A DNA stretch of 64,000 nucleotides from Blastocystis hominis (GCF_000151665.1 NW_013171816.1:1560204-1624203), one strand, 5' to 3'. Counted from the first letter of the stretch, positions 43,367 through 55,704 are shown. Notes: generated by a model from the letters alone, not told the origin. A program made the numbers and translations.

Positions 43367-44062
43367 ATGAGTACTAATTCAGTTGATGTTCCTGTAGCTG
43401 AAAGGCTGAATATTGATATAAGAGATGAAGAAAGGCTACTGAAAACGAGTTCTTCGATGTGTCCAAATTATGAACACATTACAATTTTTGATTTTGATGA
43501 CACTCTATTGCCTAGTTCTTGGTTGATTCAAGTTTTACAACTACGTGGCGAGTTGAGTGATAAAATGAAAGAAGAAATGCATAAATTGGACGAAAGTGCA
43601 TATGTATTACTATCTACAGCACTCAGATTTTCATCAGTAATAATAATCACAAATGCTGAAGTTGGTTGGATAAGAAGCAGTTGTTCCATGTTTATGCCAT
43701 TGTTTCACAGTTTGCTAGAATCTGTGATAATTGTATCTGCTCGAAGTCGCTATGAAGAAAAGTATCCTTATGATTCTGGAAAATGGAAAGAATTGACTTT
43801 CCGTGATGAAATTGAAAAATTGCGCAAAGAAGATTCTTTCATAAGTTTGCTTAGCATTGGGGATTCTTTATATGAACGTAATGCTGCGCTTCTTTATGGG
43901 TCTACGAACAAATACTCAATAGTAAAATCTATAAAAATGATCGATCTTCCGACTCCTGGTCAGTTGATAACCCAACAACGACTAATTTGTAATGCTTTAC
44001 CTTCCATGATACAGAGTCGAGAGAAACTTGATTTGAAACTATCAGTTGAAGTGTCGATTTAG
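43367..44062 (+). CDS. HAD-superfamily-like protein (FDFDDTLLPSSWL family)
   Basis: Intronless, 231 aa, start at 43367. The motif ITIFDFDDTLLPSSWL carries the DxDxT nucleophile signature of HAD hydrolases. Later blocks fit too: SSVIIITNAEVGWI (Ser/Thr motif II region), RYEEKYPYDSGKWKELTFRD (Lys) and SLLSIGDSLYERNAAL (acidic motif). A conserved eukaryotic family with this DDTLLPSSWL block exists in algae and oomycetes without known substrate. The gene is AT-rich with A/T-ending codons, unlike the GC-rich genes at 23-40 kb, and has no intron, so transfer or low expression are both possible. TAG at 44060-44062. The 3' motif TGTTTGTT lies 134 bp downstream. Confidence 0.65.
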   Translation: MSTNSVDVPVAERLNIDIRDEERLLKTSSSMCPNYEHITIFDFDDTLLPSSWLIQVLQLRGELSDKMKEEMHKLDESAYVLLSTALRFSSVIIITNAEVGWIRSSCSMFMPLFHSLLESVIIVSARSRYEEKYPYDSGKWKELTFRDEIEKLRKEDSFISLLSIGDSLYERNAALLYGSTNKYSIVKSIKMIDLPTPGQLITQQRLICNALPSMIQSREKLDLKLSVEVSI

Positions 44063-44195
44063 TGAACTTTCTTTTTTCTGTCGAAAAGAGTTCATTGTGT
44101 TATATTGGTAATTAGTATTATTTATATTGTTTTTTCTTTATTTTTATTTTTATTTTCCCTATTAATATTATTATTTATTTATTTATTTAATTGCT

Positions 44196-44213
44196 TGTTT
44201 GTTCTATCAAACA
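44196..44213. terminator. Back-to-back 3'-end motifs shared by HAD-like (+) and CHMP4 (-) genes
   Basis: TGTTTGTT on plus (44196-44203) and TGTTTGAT on minus (44213-44206), two bases apart. Confidence 0.6.
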
Positions 44214-44216
44214 CTA

Positions 44217-45016
44217 CACAAATTTTCTAGCATAGCTTCTAAATCATCATCTTCAGTTTTGACTTCTCCTGTTTTAACCGTAGAAGGAACACTAGGAAGA
44301 GCAGTCTCAGGTACATTTGGTAACGCTGTTTTCTGTTCTTGGTCCCTGGCTATATCCTTGTCCAACTCCTCCATCAGGTCGTCAACATCAGGATCTTCAG
44401 GAGTTTCGGTAAGTATATCCATCATGTCTTTCACATTTGCAACTTTTTCATTAATGTCTTCCATCAGATCTTGAAGTTTTTCCACGGAATCACTACAATG
44501 AATATAACTAGGCAACAACTACGCATAGGCAGATTCAAGAGCTTTCTTGGTAGTCTCCATCACAGTAACCATTTCATTGATAAATTGCATATCATCTACC
44601 GTACCTAGAGTTGATTGTTGTTGTAGCAGAATATTCTATTTTCATGATCTCAATATTTATAATAATACATTGTACTGAGTAATTCGTTCTCGGCACTTCT
44701 TGACCTTCATCAACTCTTGCTTGATGGCTATACATATTAATTTTGGCTATACAAAGTACCGGGATCCTCCGGATTCTTTGCTTTAAGCGCCTTCGCACGA
44801 GCAAAAGCTTCGTCTTGATCCTTTTGGTTTTTGTCAATCCTAAATAAGAAACTAGCACAAGGACTACTTCTTTTGCAAGCTGTCCATAGTTTCCCTAATC
44901 TTCATCATAGCCTCAGTAGCCTTAAGATCCGATTCTTCCCTCTGCCGTTCCTGAGTCACTTCAGGAGCCTCTGATTGGCTATTCGACTTAGAGTTACCGA
45001 AAAATCTCTTGAACAT
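44217..45016 (-). CDS. CHMP4: ESCRT-III subunit Snf7/CHMP4
   Basis: Polymer-forming ESCRT-III protein for membrane scission. ATG 45016: MFKRFFGNSKSNSQSEAPEV. Introns (one of 28 nt before IDKNQKDQDEAFARAKAL) split the helical core, which continues FINEMVTVMETTKKALESAY, SVEKLQDLMEDINEKVANVK and PEDPDVDDLMEELDKDI. The acidic C-terminal helix DDDLEAMLENL is typical of Snf7. The frame then has TG (44218-44217), TAG, TGTTTGAT, so polyadenylation would complete TGA right after ENL. A genomic TGA follows three codons later, inside the motif. The CHMP4 call rests on overall pattern; CHMP6/CHMP5 are alternatives. Confidence 0.75.
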
Positions 45017-45052
45017 GATCAAAATAAGTCAAATGAAAAAAAATATAACGAA

Positions 45053-47332
45053 ATGGACCGAAATAGTAAGTGTATTTACTTGATTGTTTTTTATTCAGAT
45101 TCATTGATAGAAAAAGGAGTGAAGATAGATGATGATTCCCTTATTAGTTTTTTTCTATATCTTCGTCTGAGAGAAGTGATAGGGATATGACTTTCTATTG
45201 CTTAATTATTCAACGCTTTCATGAAATCGATCTATTCCTGCCTTTCTTTTCTTTCCTGGGAAAAGGAGAAACCGTTTGCTGTGATAATTGTTTCTTTTTA
45301 AGACATGCCAGTAAAGTCACTAAATGTCCTGAGTGGTTACGCTATCTTGAGAGTGGAGTTAAATCGTAATGCTCGATTAACAATAGAATAGTAATTCCAA
45401 GTCATATCTATATTTGCTGCGCAATCTGTATGCTAGCTACTCCACTTAGTAATAGATACTGCGAATCTGTTGCTTTCGATTTTCAATTTTCGCAATTGCT
45501 ACCACTAGAGGTTTGTCCATATACCGTGTATACTGTTAGGTACTTTACCAGCATATTCGCGAAGTGATGTTTGTTGCGGCAGATCCGCAGTGTCGGAACC
45601 GAGTTTCGGATGGTCATCGTTGTGAAAATTAGGAAATCCTGCGTCTCTATCTCACAGAGCAATGTGAAGCTGATGCTTCCTTATCTCTTTCCATTTTCTA
45701 TTTTTGTCAGGTAGGATCGCCCTCCAGCTTCCAAGTAGTTGAACTGGGATGAGAAGACCAAGCGAGATAGTAATCTGTTTCTTCAGAAACTGCGTGTGTT
45801 GAGTCTTCCGAGAGTTCAGTCGACTCTCTCCTCGATTTCAAGTGATTCTTCTATTCTGTGTACACTATTTAACAACAGCATCTCGTTTTTCAATGTGTTC
45901 ACAATTGGGTGTTGATGTCCAGACTCTCTTTTCTTTTTCTTCGTATCTCTACACCATTCCGCCCTCTCAGCGATACTCCATGTTTACTGAGCAGTGCAAC
46001 GCCATTAACAAAATGACTCTCTCCCAGTGCCATGGGATCTGGCTTCCTCTTCACCATGGCCTACTCATTACGAAAATCGTCACAGAGGACAGCAAAGTGT
46101 TGTCAACGAAAGCTCGATGTCCCTGCGTCTTTCAATTCGATGTGATAGGAAGCGGCCGAAAAGCGCGAGTCAAGAAAGAAAAAACGGTGCTGGACGTGTT
46201 CCACCCTCCATACACAAACGCAAAACTCACCTTTTTCTCTTGGATTTGTTCCTTCTTTCGACCATCCGAAAAATCACCTTCTCTAGATATCGATCTCTTT
46301 CCATCAAAAACAGAAGCAGAAGACTCGGTCATCGTTGTCTCGGATAATCGTTTTCGTTGAGTGAAATGTGTGTTTTAGAGGACACATTTCCTTTTGAGAA
46401 ATACCGAGTGATCGTGAAAACACGCGATACCATGCGCCAAGAAGAAATGGCAGCTCACCTCATCGCTGAAATTGATTCCATTCTAAAAGCAGATAAAATT
46501 CCTTCTATTTTACAGTGCTATGAAGTATTAGCATTTTCGGATCATGATGGAATGATCGACTATTTGGATGGTTTTTTGTCACTACATGAGATTAAAAAGA
46601 CTATTAATGAGCTTGGGTTTGATAGTCTAGGAGTATGGTAGATATACACTTGTGAAATAGGGTTATTTTGCAGAGGTGTTTCGAGAAAGACCTGACTCAT
46701 TTCGGAAGTTTCGAACCAATTTCATTCGCTCGCTTGCGGCTTACTCGATTGTTTGTTATGTTTTGCAAGTCAAAGACAGAAATGACGGCAATGTAGCAAC
46801 TCCGTCCGATTTCAATGTAGATCTTGATGGACAAGCATGGCATTCTTGTCCACATTGATTTTGGCTTTATTCTTTCAAACTATCCGGGAAATATACGATT
46901 TGAGACGGCACCCTTTAAACTCACCAACGATATGGTATTCTGACCGCTTTCTCTTGCCATCTAGATGCAACTCGTTGGACCCCCCGGTTCATCAGGCTTT
47001 TTCCTGTTTCAGAGTTTATGTGTACCTCTTTGTTTTCCTTTTCAGTAGATTCGAATCTTTGAAGCGATCTGCAATCATCGGTCTCAGATTTTGTCCATTG
47101 TTCATCTCTATGCAACTCAGTTCCCTGACTTGCCTTGTTTCTCAAGTTCCGCTTCGAGTTCATTATTTTAGTCGTAGACGATCCGCAGAAGGCGATTTTG
47201 GCTCTACAACAACGCCTCGAAGTTCGACAGTCGTATTCAGAGGTTACGAAAAATCTGATTCAGCAATCTATTGGGAGCTGGACTACACATTGGTATGACC
47301 AGTTCCAGTTTTATATGACCGGCATTTTCTGA
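45053..47332 (+). CDS. PI4KB: Phosphatidylinositol 4-kinase beta-type
   Basis: Makes PI4P on Golgi/endosomes. Start MDRN, then a 33-nt intron and [25 protein letters not shown] (helical LKU-like region), with several further introns between 45,180 and 45,840. The kinase part reads [15 protein letters not shown] (N-lobe), [72 protein letters not shown] 28-nt intron leads to [20 protein letters not shown] (DFG) and [17 protein letters not shown]. It ends [16 protein letters not shown], as in PI4KB (family ...NGIL). The catalytic loop is DRNDGN, not DRHNGN: the His is replaced. TTGTTTGTTG follows 8 bp after the stop. Confidence 0.82.
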
Positions 47333-47493
47333 TTTTCCTTGTTTGTTGAAATTTCGACTTCTTTCGAATCAGCAGCGTATCTTCTATCTAGCAGTATTTA
47401 GCTAAGCCATATTGGATGAGAGGTTAACAAGAAAAAGCGGTTTGTCACGTGACCAATATCTTTTTTAAATAGAAAGCAAACAAAGACAGTTCT

Positions 47494-48449
47494 ATGCTTA
47501 CCGATATTGATACAAATAATTACATCTCTTTCGGAGTCACATCGATTGGGGGTGAGGCAGATGTGTGCCTTTCTAGTCTTCTTTCACTTTAGATTACGTT
47601 CACCGTGAACGATCGATCTGTCTTCAATATTTCTGGGAAAGGAGTGCCTGTATAATACCTCTAGTGTGATAACTGATAGATGCTATCTGTCTCCTTCAAC
47701 CAAATATCTGGGTTTGTTCGTGATGTCTGTAACCAAGAGAGATTTAGCGTTTATTATAAGAAGTATTCTTGCGAGATAGGGTCAATCACTAGCTATTACC
47801 TTCCTCAACACTTCGAAACTGTCTCTCCCAGATTATGCGACGTTGTCACGAATGCGATGAATAGTATATACATGTGAGTTGGCTGCTTATTAAGGTCTTC
47901 TATACAAGCGTGAACTATTCATCACAAATTGGTATTTTACAGTGTAATTTGTCAAGATCATTTTGATTATACTCAGGTTTAAGGAGGGTAACGCGGAAAA
48001 GCAGGGAAAGAGATTATGGGCATCCCGCTATCTAATGGTGATCGGATGTAGATTGTTTGTGTATCGCTACCCCATCTCGAAAAAGAATGGAAATGCTAAT
48101 ATCCCTTTGAATGTGATTGATCTGTCCAATGCGCTGATATCTCGCAAAAGCAATAACACCATTTGCGTTGTCACTCATCGAGAAGTGCTACTAGTTTCGA
48201 TTTCTAAAGAGTAGTATGAGTTTCGGTTTGCGTCGGATGAAAACGTTTCGAGTTGGTATGTTGAGATGAAAAATGCGACTGCACGAGGGATCACTCTGCT
48301 CTCTGACGAGGTTATTTTCGATCTGTATTTTCCTTAACTACAGAATGGTATTTCAAGACTCGATATACTGCACGATTCTCAATATTTGAAGCTACAAAAA
48401 GAAATGGATGAGCAGCAGCAGCAACAACAACAGCAACAGCAGCAGCAGC

Positions 48450-48490
<41 letters not shown>

Positions 48491-50405
48491 CTCAGCCTAA
48501 ACTCGAATGCTTCCAATAGCAGCGAAAACTACCAGCACAACTCTCTCTTGAATCCTCTTCCTTCTTACATCGGAAGACCCATGTCTACGCAGTCTTCTGA
48601 GCACTCAGCCGATGATTCCCTTCCAGTTTTCATTTTCATTCTTTTTAATCAAGACCATTGTTTACTCCTGGGGTCTCAACAACATCCATCAGCTCGCTCT
48701 TCCCTCGACACAACCCGCTATCACCATTCCCACAAAAAGCTCTTCGCTCTCCTCCCTCTCTCCTGTTCTCCTTACAGCAGGAATTGGTCATGTTCTTTGT
48801 CTTACCGACGAGGGAGAGTTGTTTGTTTGGGGAGATGGATCCAAAGGGCAGCTTGGTCTCGGTCCTTCCGTGCTGTCATGCGAGTCCCCGCGCATTGTAG
48901 GGTTTATGCTTCGCTCTCAAGCAGATTCTCTCGTTTAGTAAGATGATGGTGATGTCGATAGCGTGCGGAGGAAACCACAGCGCGTGTTTGAGCACGTCGA
49001 ACAATGTTTACACGTGGGGTTGTGGAACCTATGGACAACTCGGTCAGGGAATCGACGTTGAATCGAGCTTTGAACCGCTGCTGCTGCACAAACTCAGCGG
49101 CAAAGAGATCTGCGCCGTATGAATGAAAGAGAAAGGGATTCAATGCAGGTGGCATGCGGACAGAACCATTCGCTGTTTCTCGCGACGAACGGATCGGTTT
49201 ACGCGTGTGGAAATGGATACTACGGCCAATTGGGTCTGGACAAGGAGAATGATTATGTACGGATCCCTAAGGAATACCGCATAGTTTTCTCCCGTCGTTA
49301 TCAAAGCGTTGCTTCCCTTCACGATTACCCAAATCGCTTGTGGAGAGACCTTCTCGCTATTTCTTTCCAACAAAAACGAGCTGATCGTCTCCGGAATGCT
49401 GGAACTCAGCGAGAGCGTCTTTTCGGGACATCGCGATGAGCTGGGCATTCCCCACATCGTTCCTTTCCGCGGAACGATCCTCAAGATCGCTGCAGGAACG
49501 CGCTTTGCATTGGTTTGGACGGAGATTTGGTATGATTCACAGCTTCTAGTGAAGGGATTCCACTATAACGACGTGTATTACTGGAAGGCAGAAGAGGGAG
49601 ATACAGAGCTCGCCGTGCTTCTTTAAATTCCTTTCCACTGTAGCGTCCACGTCTGCTTGCCTCGCTCTCCACTCTCCACATCACCGATATCGCATGTGGA
49701 GCCTCGCACTGCATCGCTTACAGCTCCGAAACCGGTCGCGCGTTCGCCTGGGGCACCAATTTGTGTGGCGAATTGGGGAACAATTCCTTCGAAAGCACCC
49801 TAGAACCGGTCGAAATCCTACTTCCTGAAGAGCAGAAGCTGATTCAGATTGTGGCAGGACACTCCTTCACGATTGGAGTTTGTATTCCCTTGCATGGAGA
49901 AAAGGAAAGTGAGAAGAATAGCGAAAAACGGAAGAGCAGAGTGATCGACGCTGTTTGCTTCTCGGATGAGGAGGATAATGGACCTACAGAAACAGTAGGG
50001 TATGGTCAGTCGATGGAACTGACAGAACGGACAGATGCAGAAAGGCGGTCCAAACTCGCACACTCCACCCAGAATGCAGAAGAAGAACGATTCGCAGAGT
50101 CAAAACTACAACAATCATCGCAAGACTTAGCTGGAGCGGCCGTTCCCAAAAGAAGAGCGAATCCATCCGCATTTGGATTCAATACGGCTGAGATCGTGCA
50201 GCTAAAAGAGAAAATGAGGTCTAGCGGATCTTCGTTTGCTGGAATGACTTCAACCTTTGCAGTGAGAAAGTCTACGGCGTTTACGCCGGTGGTAGAGCGC
50301 AAAGCAGCAGTTGGGAATGTGAATGGAGATGATATTTGCTTCCAGTCAAGAGCACAACGAGCAGCCGCGCTCGAGAAGCAATTCCAGGCAATTCTTAGGA
50401 AATGA
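47494..50405 (+). CDS. PH - polyQ - RCC1 repeat protein
   Basis: Start MLTDIDTNNYISFGVTSIG. A PH-like domain is split by ~30-nt introns: ITFTVNDRSVFNISGKGVP, FSVYYKKYSCEIGSITSYYL, then GKRLWASRYLMVIGCRLFVY, IPLNVIDLSNALISRKSNNT and YEFRFASDENVSSWYVEMKN. A polyglutamine run follows (48,413-48,490), then RCC1 blades: VYSWGLNNIHQLAL, LTDEGELFVWGDGSKGQLGL, IACGGNHSACLSTSNNVYTW, VACGQNHSLFLATNGSVYAC GNGYYGQLGL, AFAWGTNLCGELGNN. The tail is charged and disordered (AAALEKQFQAILRK). PH-RCC1 proteins of plants and protists share this order. A guanine-exchange role is possible but not shown. TGA at 50405. Confidence 0.78.
48413..48490 (+). repeat. CAG/CAA trinucleotide repeat (polyGln)
   Basis: About 26 consecutive glutamine codons mixing CAG and CAA, between the PH and RCC1 parts. 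Confidence 0.9.
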
Positions 50406-50470
50406 TTTGTTTTTTAAATAAATATTGGAGGTAGTGATATAGATATTTTTTAAAATTATTCTTTAAGATC

Positions 50471-53400
50471 ATGTCCGTAAACCATATTGTCTCGGAAGAT
50501 GGGTCAACGTGTTATGATATAAAGTATAATCTTGTTTCACTTGATACTTTTTACGACTGTCTTCTGAAACATGATTATGGCAAATTGCGAGGTATGGGAG
50601 ATAATATAGATAGTATTGTATTGTGTGGAGAGTGGTATTGAATTGTAGTTTATTGAGTATTCTTATCAGCCCCTACTCCTTGATCGTGTGTTATATCCGA
50701 AAATTAAATTGATTATCGATTATTTTGTGGTATGAATTTCGTTATTTTGGACTTGTAACATTCTAGAGTACATTTCTGCAACAGGAGACAATAGACTATA
50801 ACACTGTGAAGGAAATTCCATTTGACATCTTTTGCGTATTTTATTCTGTGATTCGCGCAAGAGGAGTCAAGTGGGCAGTTGCATATTTCCCCAACGACTT
50901 CGAGCTGATCGTTCCATTAACAAAGGTGCTCAAATATCGCAATGAAATGAATGCCCATTGGAAAGAGCAATATGTTTTGTTCTTCTGGATTTGGTACCTT
51001 CTCCTGTGTCCCTTCGACTTATCCTCTGTCCAGGAGTCGGGTACGGACATTGCTCAGGAGATCTACCACCTGGCGATCGCCTCCTTTCGACTCAACAACA
51101 ATGTGGGGAAGATGGCTTCCGAGGTTTTGGTTCGCATCATAACGAGGTACTCGCTTTCCCTTCGGTTCTAGCTAGAAAAGACACAGCCGCTCACTTTTTC
51201 GCGAGCACGCTTTCCTACACAATAGGCCTCCAAATGTTCACCGAGGATCCAGTGCTTTGGTTCATCGGAACATTGTTCAAACGAGGCTACAAAGAAGCGT
51301 TTGCGAAGTACTGGGGTATGCGAGCTTTTTTTTGATTGTGAGCATAGAAAGCGATCTAATGGAGATCATCGGGCAAGTGTGGGACATCCGACGACAAATG
51401 GAATCGGAAATCATTCCATACAGCATGACAAAGGAACTGCTGATGATGCGTGTGCTGACCGCAGAATGCGCGCTGGAGATGCGAATGCACTATGAAGGCA
51501 AGAATGCCGTGCTGTAAGCCACGCTCCTCGAGTGTGTCGTAGTTTTAAAAAGAACTATCTGTTTGGAATCAAGGAACCGAACGCTGAGCAAGAGAATTCT
51601 GAAAGCGGAACGGAAGAAGACTCGTTCATGACGAATGCAATGTACTACTTGGATTATTTATACGACAATCTCTCCAATAATGTATTCTTTCTCGCTTTTT
51701 TTATTATTTTGACTAATCATGCAGGCTCTCCGAATCCGAGTGAAATCAGCCAAATACCTCGCTGAACTCATTCGCCATACCTCGCTCAGTTATCGAAGGG
51801 TTGCCGCGTTCGAGCTGATTAATCGAATCCCTGACAGCTACCCAGAAGTCGTCCACGGCTGCTGCTACGCGCTCGCTTCTCTCTGTTCCACTCACTCCCT
51901 TCCCGACGACATCATTCTGAATATCATGCAAGTCACGCTTCCCATTCTATTCGATGTGAATACCATGTACGATTATTTCAAATCGGTCGTGGCCGATGGT
52001 GTTTGTTATCTCTTCTGGGCATGTGTTCGAGAATACACCGCCGTTCTCGCTCAAATAGCCGACGATGTGCTCGCGACGCTTGTCATCACCAGTCTCACAA
52101 ACGAAGACTTGAATATCCGCAGAGCATCCGCTGCGGTGATGCAGGAGTTCGTGGGACGATTAGGAAACGAGAACGTCGATCATGGCTTGGATCTCATGAA
52201 TCTGATTTCATTCCATTCGCTCAGTCTCTATTACACCACGTACGCAGAGAGTTCGCTTCGTAACTCACAGAATGACGGTCATTCTACCGAAGGTCGCAGC
52301 GGTCTCGAAGTATCGACCGAACATTGTGGATCGATTGAAACTCATCATGCAATCGGAATCCAAGGGGGATGCAAAAGAACTCGCAGGGAAAGCGCTGTTT
52401 TTTGTTTGTCCCGAGATAAACCAGGAGGAGAAGATTGATATGAATCGCACGGAAATCGCTGCGAATACCGTTATTTGGAATGCTTACTTGATTTTAGGAT
52501 ATGCCGCGAAGTTCCAATCGTTGGATCCACAATTCCTAAAGGAATCAATCAGGATTCTTTCTCTCATTTCACAAAAAGCAAACTCTTCAACTCCTTTCAC
52601 ATCTTCTAAGAACGATACTAATTTATCCTTCCTCCTATTGAAGGCGATCGTTCTCTACGATCGTATTATGAACGAAAACGTGATTTCTGCAGAAGAAGTC
52701 CTGGCTTCATTCAAAGCATTATTCCCTCTTTCTTACTTGAAATCGACTTTCTTTTCCAAAAATAACGATTTTGGAATGGACCAGCAGTGTTTGTGGGTTA
52801 CGAGCGAATGGTTATTCGCTCATCAGTGCAATGAAGGAGTCGACTATTGCCGAGATCTCGCGAAGGCTGCGTTAGAAGCCAACACAGGACATTCGATGCG
52901 TTTATTCGGATCGATCTGGTGGGAAATCACTCTCCATTTCCTTCCCTCCGCTATCGACGGAATGAAACTCAAAGCAGACCCCGAAGCCCACAAAGCGCGG
53001 GCTCTTGCGATTGGTCGACTCTTACGAATCTGCCCACACGCTCCAAATTGGTCGCAGATGGTGCAGAACTGGGCAAAACTCGGCTGTGCCGACTATACCC
53101 GCGAAATCCGAGGCGATGTAGGATCCTGGACTCGCTCGGCGACACTTTCCTGCATGAACGATCTTCTGCGTCCATTCCGAGTCGATTTTTCATCGCGGGA
53201 ATGGACAGGATACGCGAATGTGGGAAAGGCCTGCGAAGACGAGCCGGTGAACTGTTTTTTCCCGCTCTCTGTGGGAAGCTGTTTGTTCCCAGATAGCAAA
53301 TGCTGGGGATTGAAGGAAGAGAAAGGAAAGGCGAGTTTGGATAGCGAAATAATCGATTGTTTTGTGAGATTGGCGTTGAAGCAGATCATGGAGCAACACA

Positions 53401-54142
53401 CCAGAATCCGCCAGTTGGCCGCCGATCTGTTATTTGGGTTGGATCGTAGCACGTCGTTGATTCAGATGGTCGCTGGATTGGTTCCGGCCGAGCATCAAAA
53501 CTCATCATCGGCTTCCATGCCGGAATTGACGAAATGTTTGGTCGGTGCGATCAAACTCTCCGCATTGCGACCGACTCTTCTGCGAGGATTGATCTATACA
53601 GTGGGCGGAAACTCGCCGAGAGAAACGAAATCGATGTCGAAAGAGCTGATTGAGGTGATCAGCGATGAATCCACGGCGAAGGCCGTGTTTCCAGAGCTTG
53701 TAGTCATTCTCAAAGAAGAAGCCTCTGCCCATCGAAATGGGTTTTACCCGGCGCTCCGAACGCTGATTCTGTGCTGCGAGTCGGTTGACTTGGCGACGGT
53801 TTTGGATCCCAAATTGCAGGGCGAGTTGTATCAGTTGATTCCGAAACTGGCCATTTGGCAAACCAAGAACCAAAACACGGCGGTTGTGAAGTCGCTGCTC
53901 GATCTTTATGCATTGATGCTGCCTCTCTGGACCCCTGAGAGAAACGTTCTCGCTCCAGCACTTCCGTTTTTAGAATATCCGAACGCAATGATTCGGAACG
54001 AAGCGGCGCAAGTGCTGTACATGCATTGTGCCATGAATGGAATCGAGCCAGAAGCGCAGACGATTCTGGAAAGCGGATCGTTTGGCTCTGCGAACTTCAA
54101 AGAGTCGGTGGCCGCTCTACGATCCTTGTGTTCATTTTCGTG
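50471..54142 (+). CDS. TBCD: Tubulin-folding cofactor D
   Basis: HEAT-repeat chaperone that takes beta-tubulin from cofactor A and joins cofactors C and E. Start MSVNHIVSEDGSTCYDIKYN, with many short introns up to ~52,260 and then a long exon. Diagnostic blocks: VADGVCYLFWACVREYTAVL, RRASAAVMQEFVGRLGNENV DHGLDLM, ILPKVAAVSKYRPNIVDRLK, and CADYTREIRGDVGSWTRSAT (family RGDVGxWxR). Length ~1,150 aa fits. There is no genomic stop at the end: the frame gives SLCSFS, then TG (54141-54142), TTC, TGTTTGTG (54146-54153), so poly(A) completes TGA. Its partner TBCB is at 8.2 kb. Confidence 0.85.
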
Positions 54143-54145
54143 TTC

Positions 54146-54162
54146 TGTTTGTGTAACAAACA
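54146..54162. terminator. Back-to-back 3'-end motifs shared by TBCD (+) and the CELF-like gene (-)
   Basis: TGTTTGTG on plus (54146-54153), then one base, then TGTTTGTT on minus (54162-54155). Confidence 0.65.
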
Positions 54163-54168
54163 ATCCCG

Positions 54169-55704
54169 TTAGGAGCGTGGCTTCTTCACCTGCACCGAAA
54201 TCTTCTTGCCTCGAATCACCTTTCCGTTCATCGCGCTGATCGCTCGGTCCGCCGCTTCCTTCGTCGCAAAGTTGACGAAGCCGTACCCCTTGCTCACACT
54301 CGTTTGTCGATCCAAAATCACCTATGCCTCACCCTCCTTCCTTTCGCCCACCTTCGCATTTATCAAATCTCCGAATTCGCGAAACAGATCTTCCAGATCC
54401 GCGTCTTTGAACTCCGACGGGATATTAAACACGAACAGATTCGCATCCGCAGGGCCTACTCTTCACGCTCGCCCTCCTCCCTCACTCTCGCGCCGCGGCG
54501 GGCCTTCCTCGCGCCCGAACCCCGCCGTTGCGAACGCCGCCGCGCCCTCGATCGGCTGGCCGGTCGCGGGAACCAGCACGCCTTCGCTCGTCATCATCAT
54601 CGGCACGGCTCCGATCCCCTCGCCGTACGGATAGAATTGCATCATTGCCTGCGGATACCCTGTTGCTGTTGTTGTTGTTGTTGCTCCTGCTGGTGTTGTT
54701 GTTGCTGCTACTGCTGCTGGTGTTGTTGCTGTTGCTGTTGAAGAGGGAGGGACGGATTCAGGCGATGCGGAAGGCTCGGAAGGCGCGACGGGAATCATGT
54801 AGTTCATGTTAAGTCCGGGGAATTGCGGGTAAAACATGGAGAACGGCGCGGGAACGGGAAGAACCACGTTCGGCTCGGCGATCTGCGAAGCGGAGGAGGA
54901 GTCAGAGCGAGGATCCGAGCCGTCCGTCTAGATGAGAAGGGAGAAACGGGGAAACGGAGGTCATTGCGGGCTGGAAGTTGGAGGGGAAGAGAAAATTGGA
55001 GGGATAAATCGGGTAGTATTGGATAGGATACATGGCTGGAAGGGACGGCTGTGGAGCTGAAGGGGAAGGCTGAGCAGGAGCCGGCTGCGTGGAAGCCCCG
55101 TCGGGGAGACTGGTTTGGTCTGCAGACTCGGAGGGGATCGGCTCGGAGGGGTGGTAGGGATGAGGTGAATCGGATGATGGTCGATCTTTGTGCGGTGCAA
55201 AGGTGGAGTGGGGTTTATCATCGTGGTTAGATGAATTACGATTAGAGTTGATTGCATCTTTGACTTGGAGGTTGTTCATCATCTAGTGAACAAAAATCAA
55301 AAATCGTACGTTTGGACATATGTATTTATTGTGGTACTTCTCCTTGATGAGATTAGCTGATTTGGGCTCGACATAGATGAAAGCACAACCTAAGGAATAA
55401 GGAGGAAATAGCACAGAAATCGAACCTTTGTGCTCATTTGTTTGTTTGTCACGAATAATATGCGCCTGAAATACTGGGCATGTATCTTCAAAAATATGAA
55501 TAACGTCCTGTTCGGTAAACGACTTAGGGATCTGTCCGATAAATAGCTTTTTCCATTGGCCGTGAAATGTGGGGGTTGATTTTGAGGATGCAGAGCGATT
55601 GCCTCCAAATGAATTATCTAAAGCTTAGACATCAGAAATCACGTTCTACATCCGGAATTCATCACTCTATTTGAGAAGGATGGTGAACTGTTTCTTCTAT
55701 TCAT
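54169..55704 (-). CDS. CELF/Bruno-like RNA-binding protein (two RRMs)
   Basis: ATG 55704: MNRRNSSPSFSNRVMNSG. A 32-nt intron leads to SFGGNRSASSKSTPTFHG and RRM1: QWKKLFIGQIPKSFTEQDVI, CPVFQAHIIRDKQTNEHKG, GCAFIYVEPKSANLIKEKYH. A long Pro/Ser/Gln-rich linker follows (54,480-55,280) with YPIQYYPIYPSNF and Ala/Thr-rich stretches. The C-terminal RRM reads GPADANLFVFNIPSEFKDAD LEDLFREFG, VILDRQTSVSKGYGFVNFAT, AISAMNGKVIRGKKISVQVK KPRS. The block before RRM2 is characteristic of CELF RRM3 (GP.GANLFIYHLPQEF). Animal CELF has three RRMs; the middle one is not seen. TAA, then TTGTTTGTT. Confidence 0.78.
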
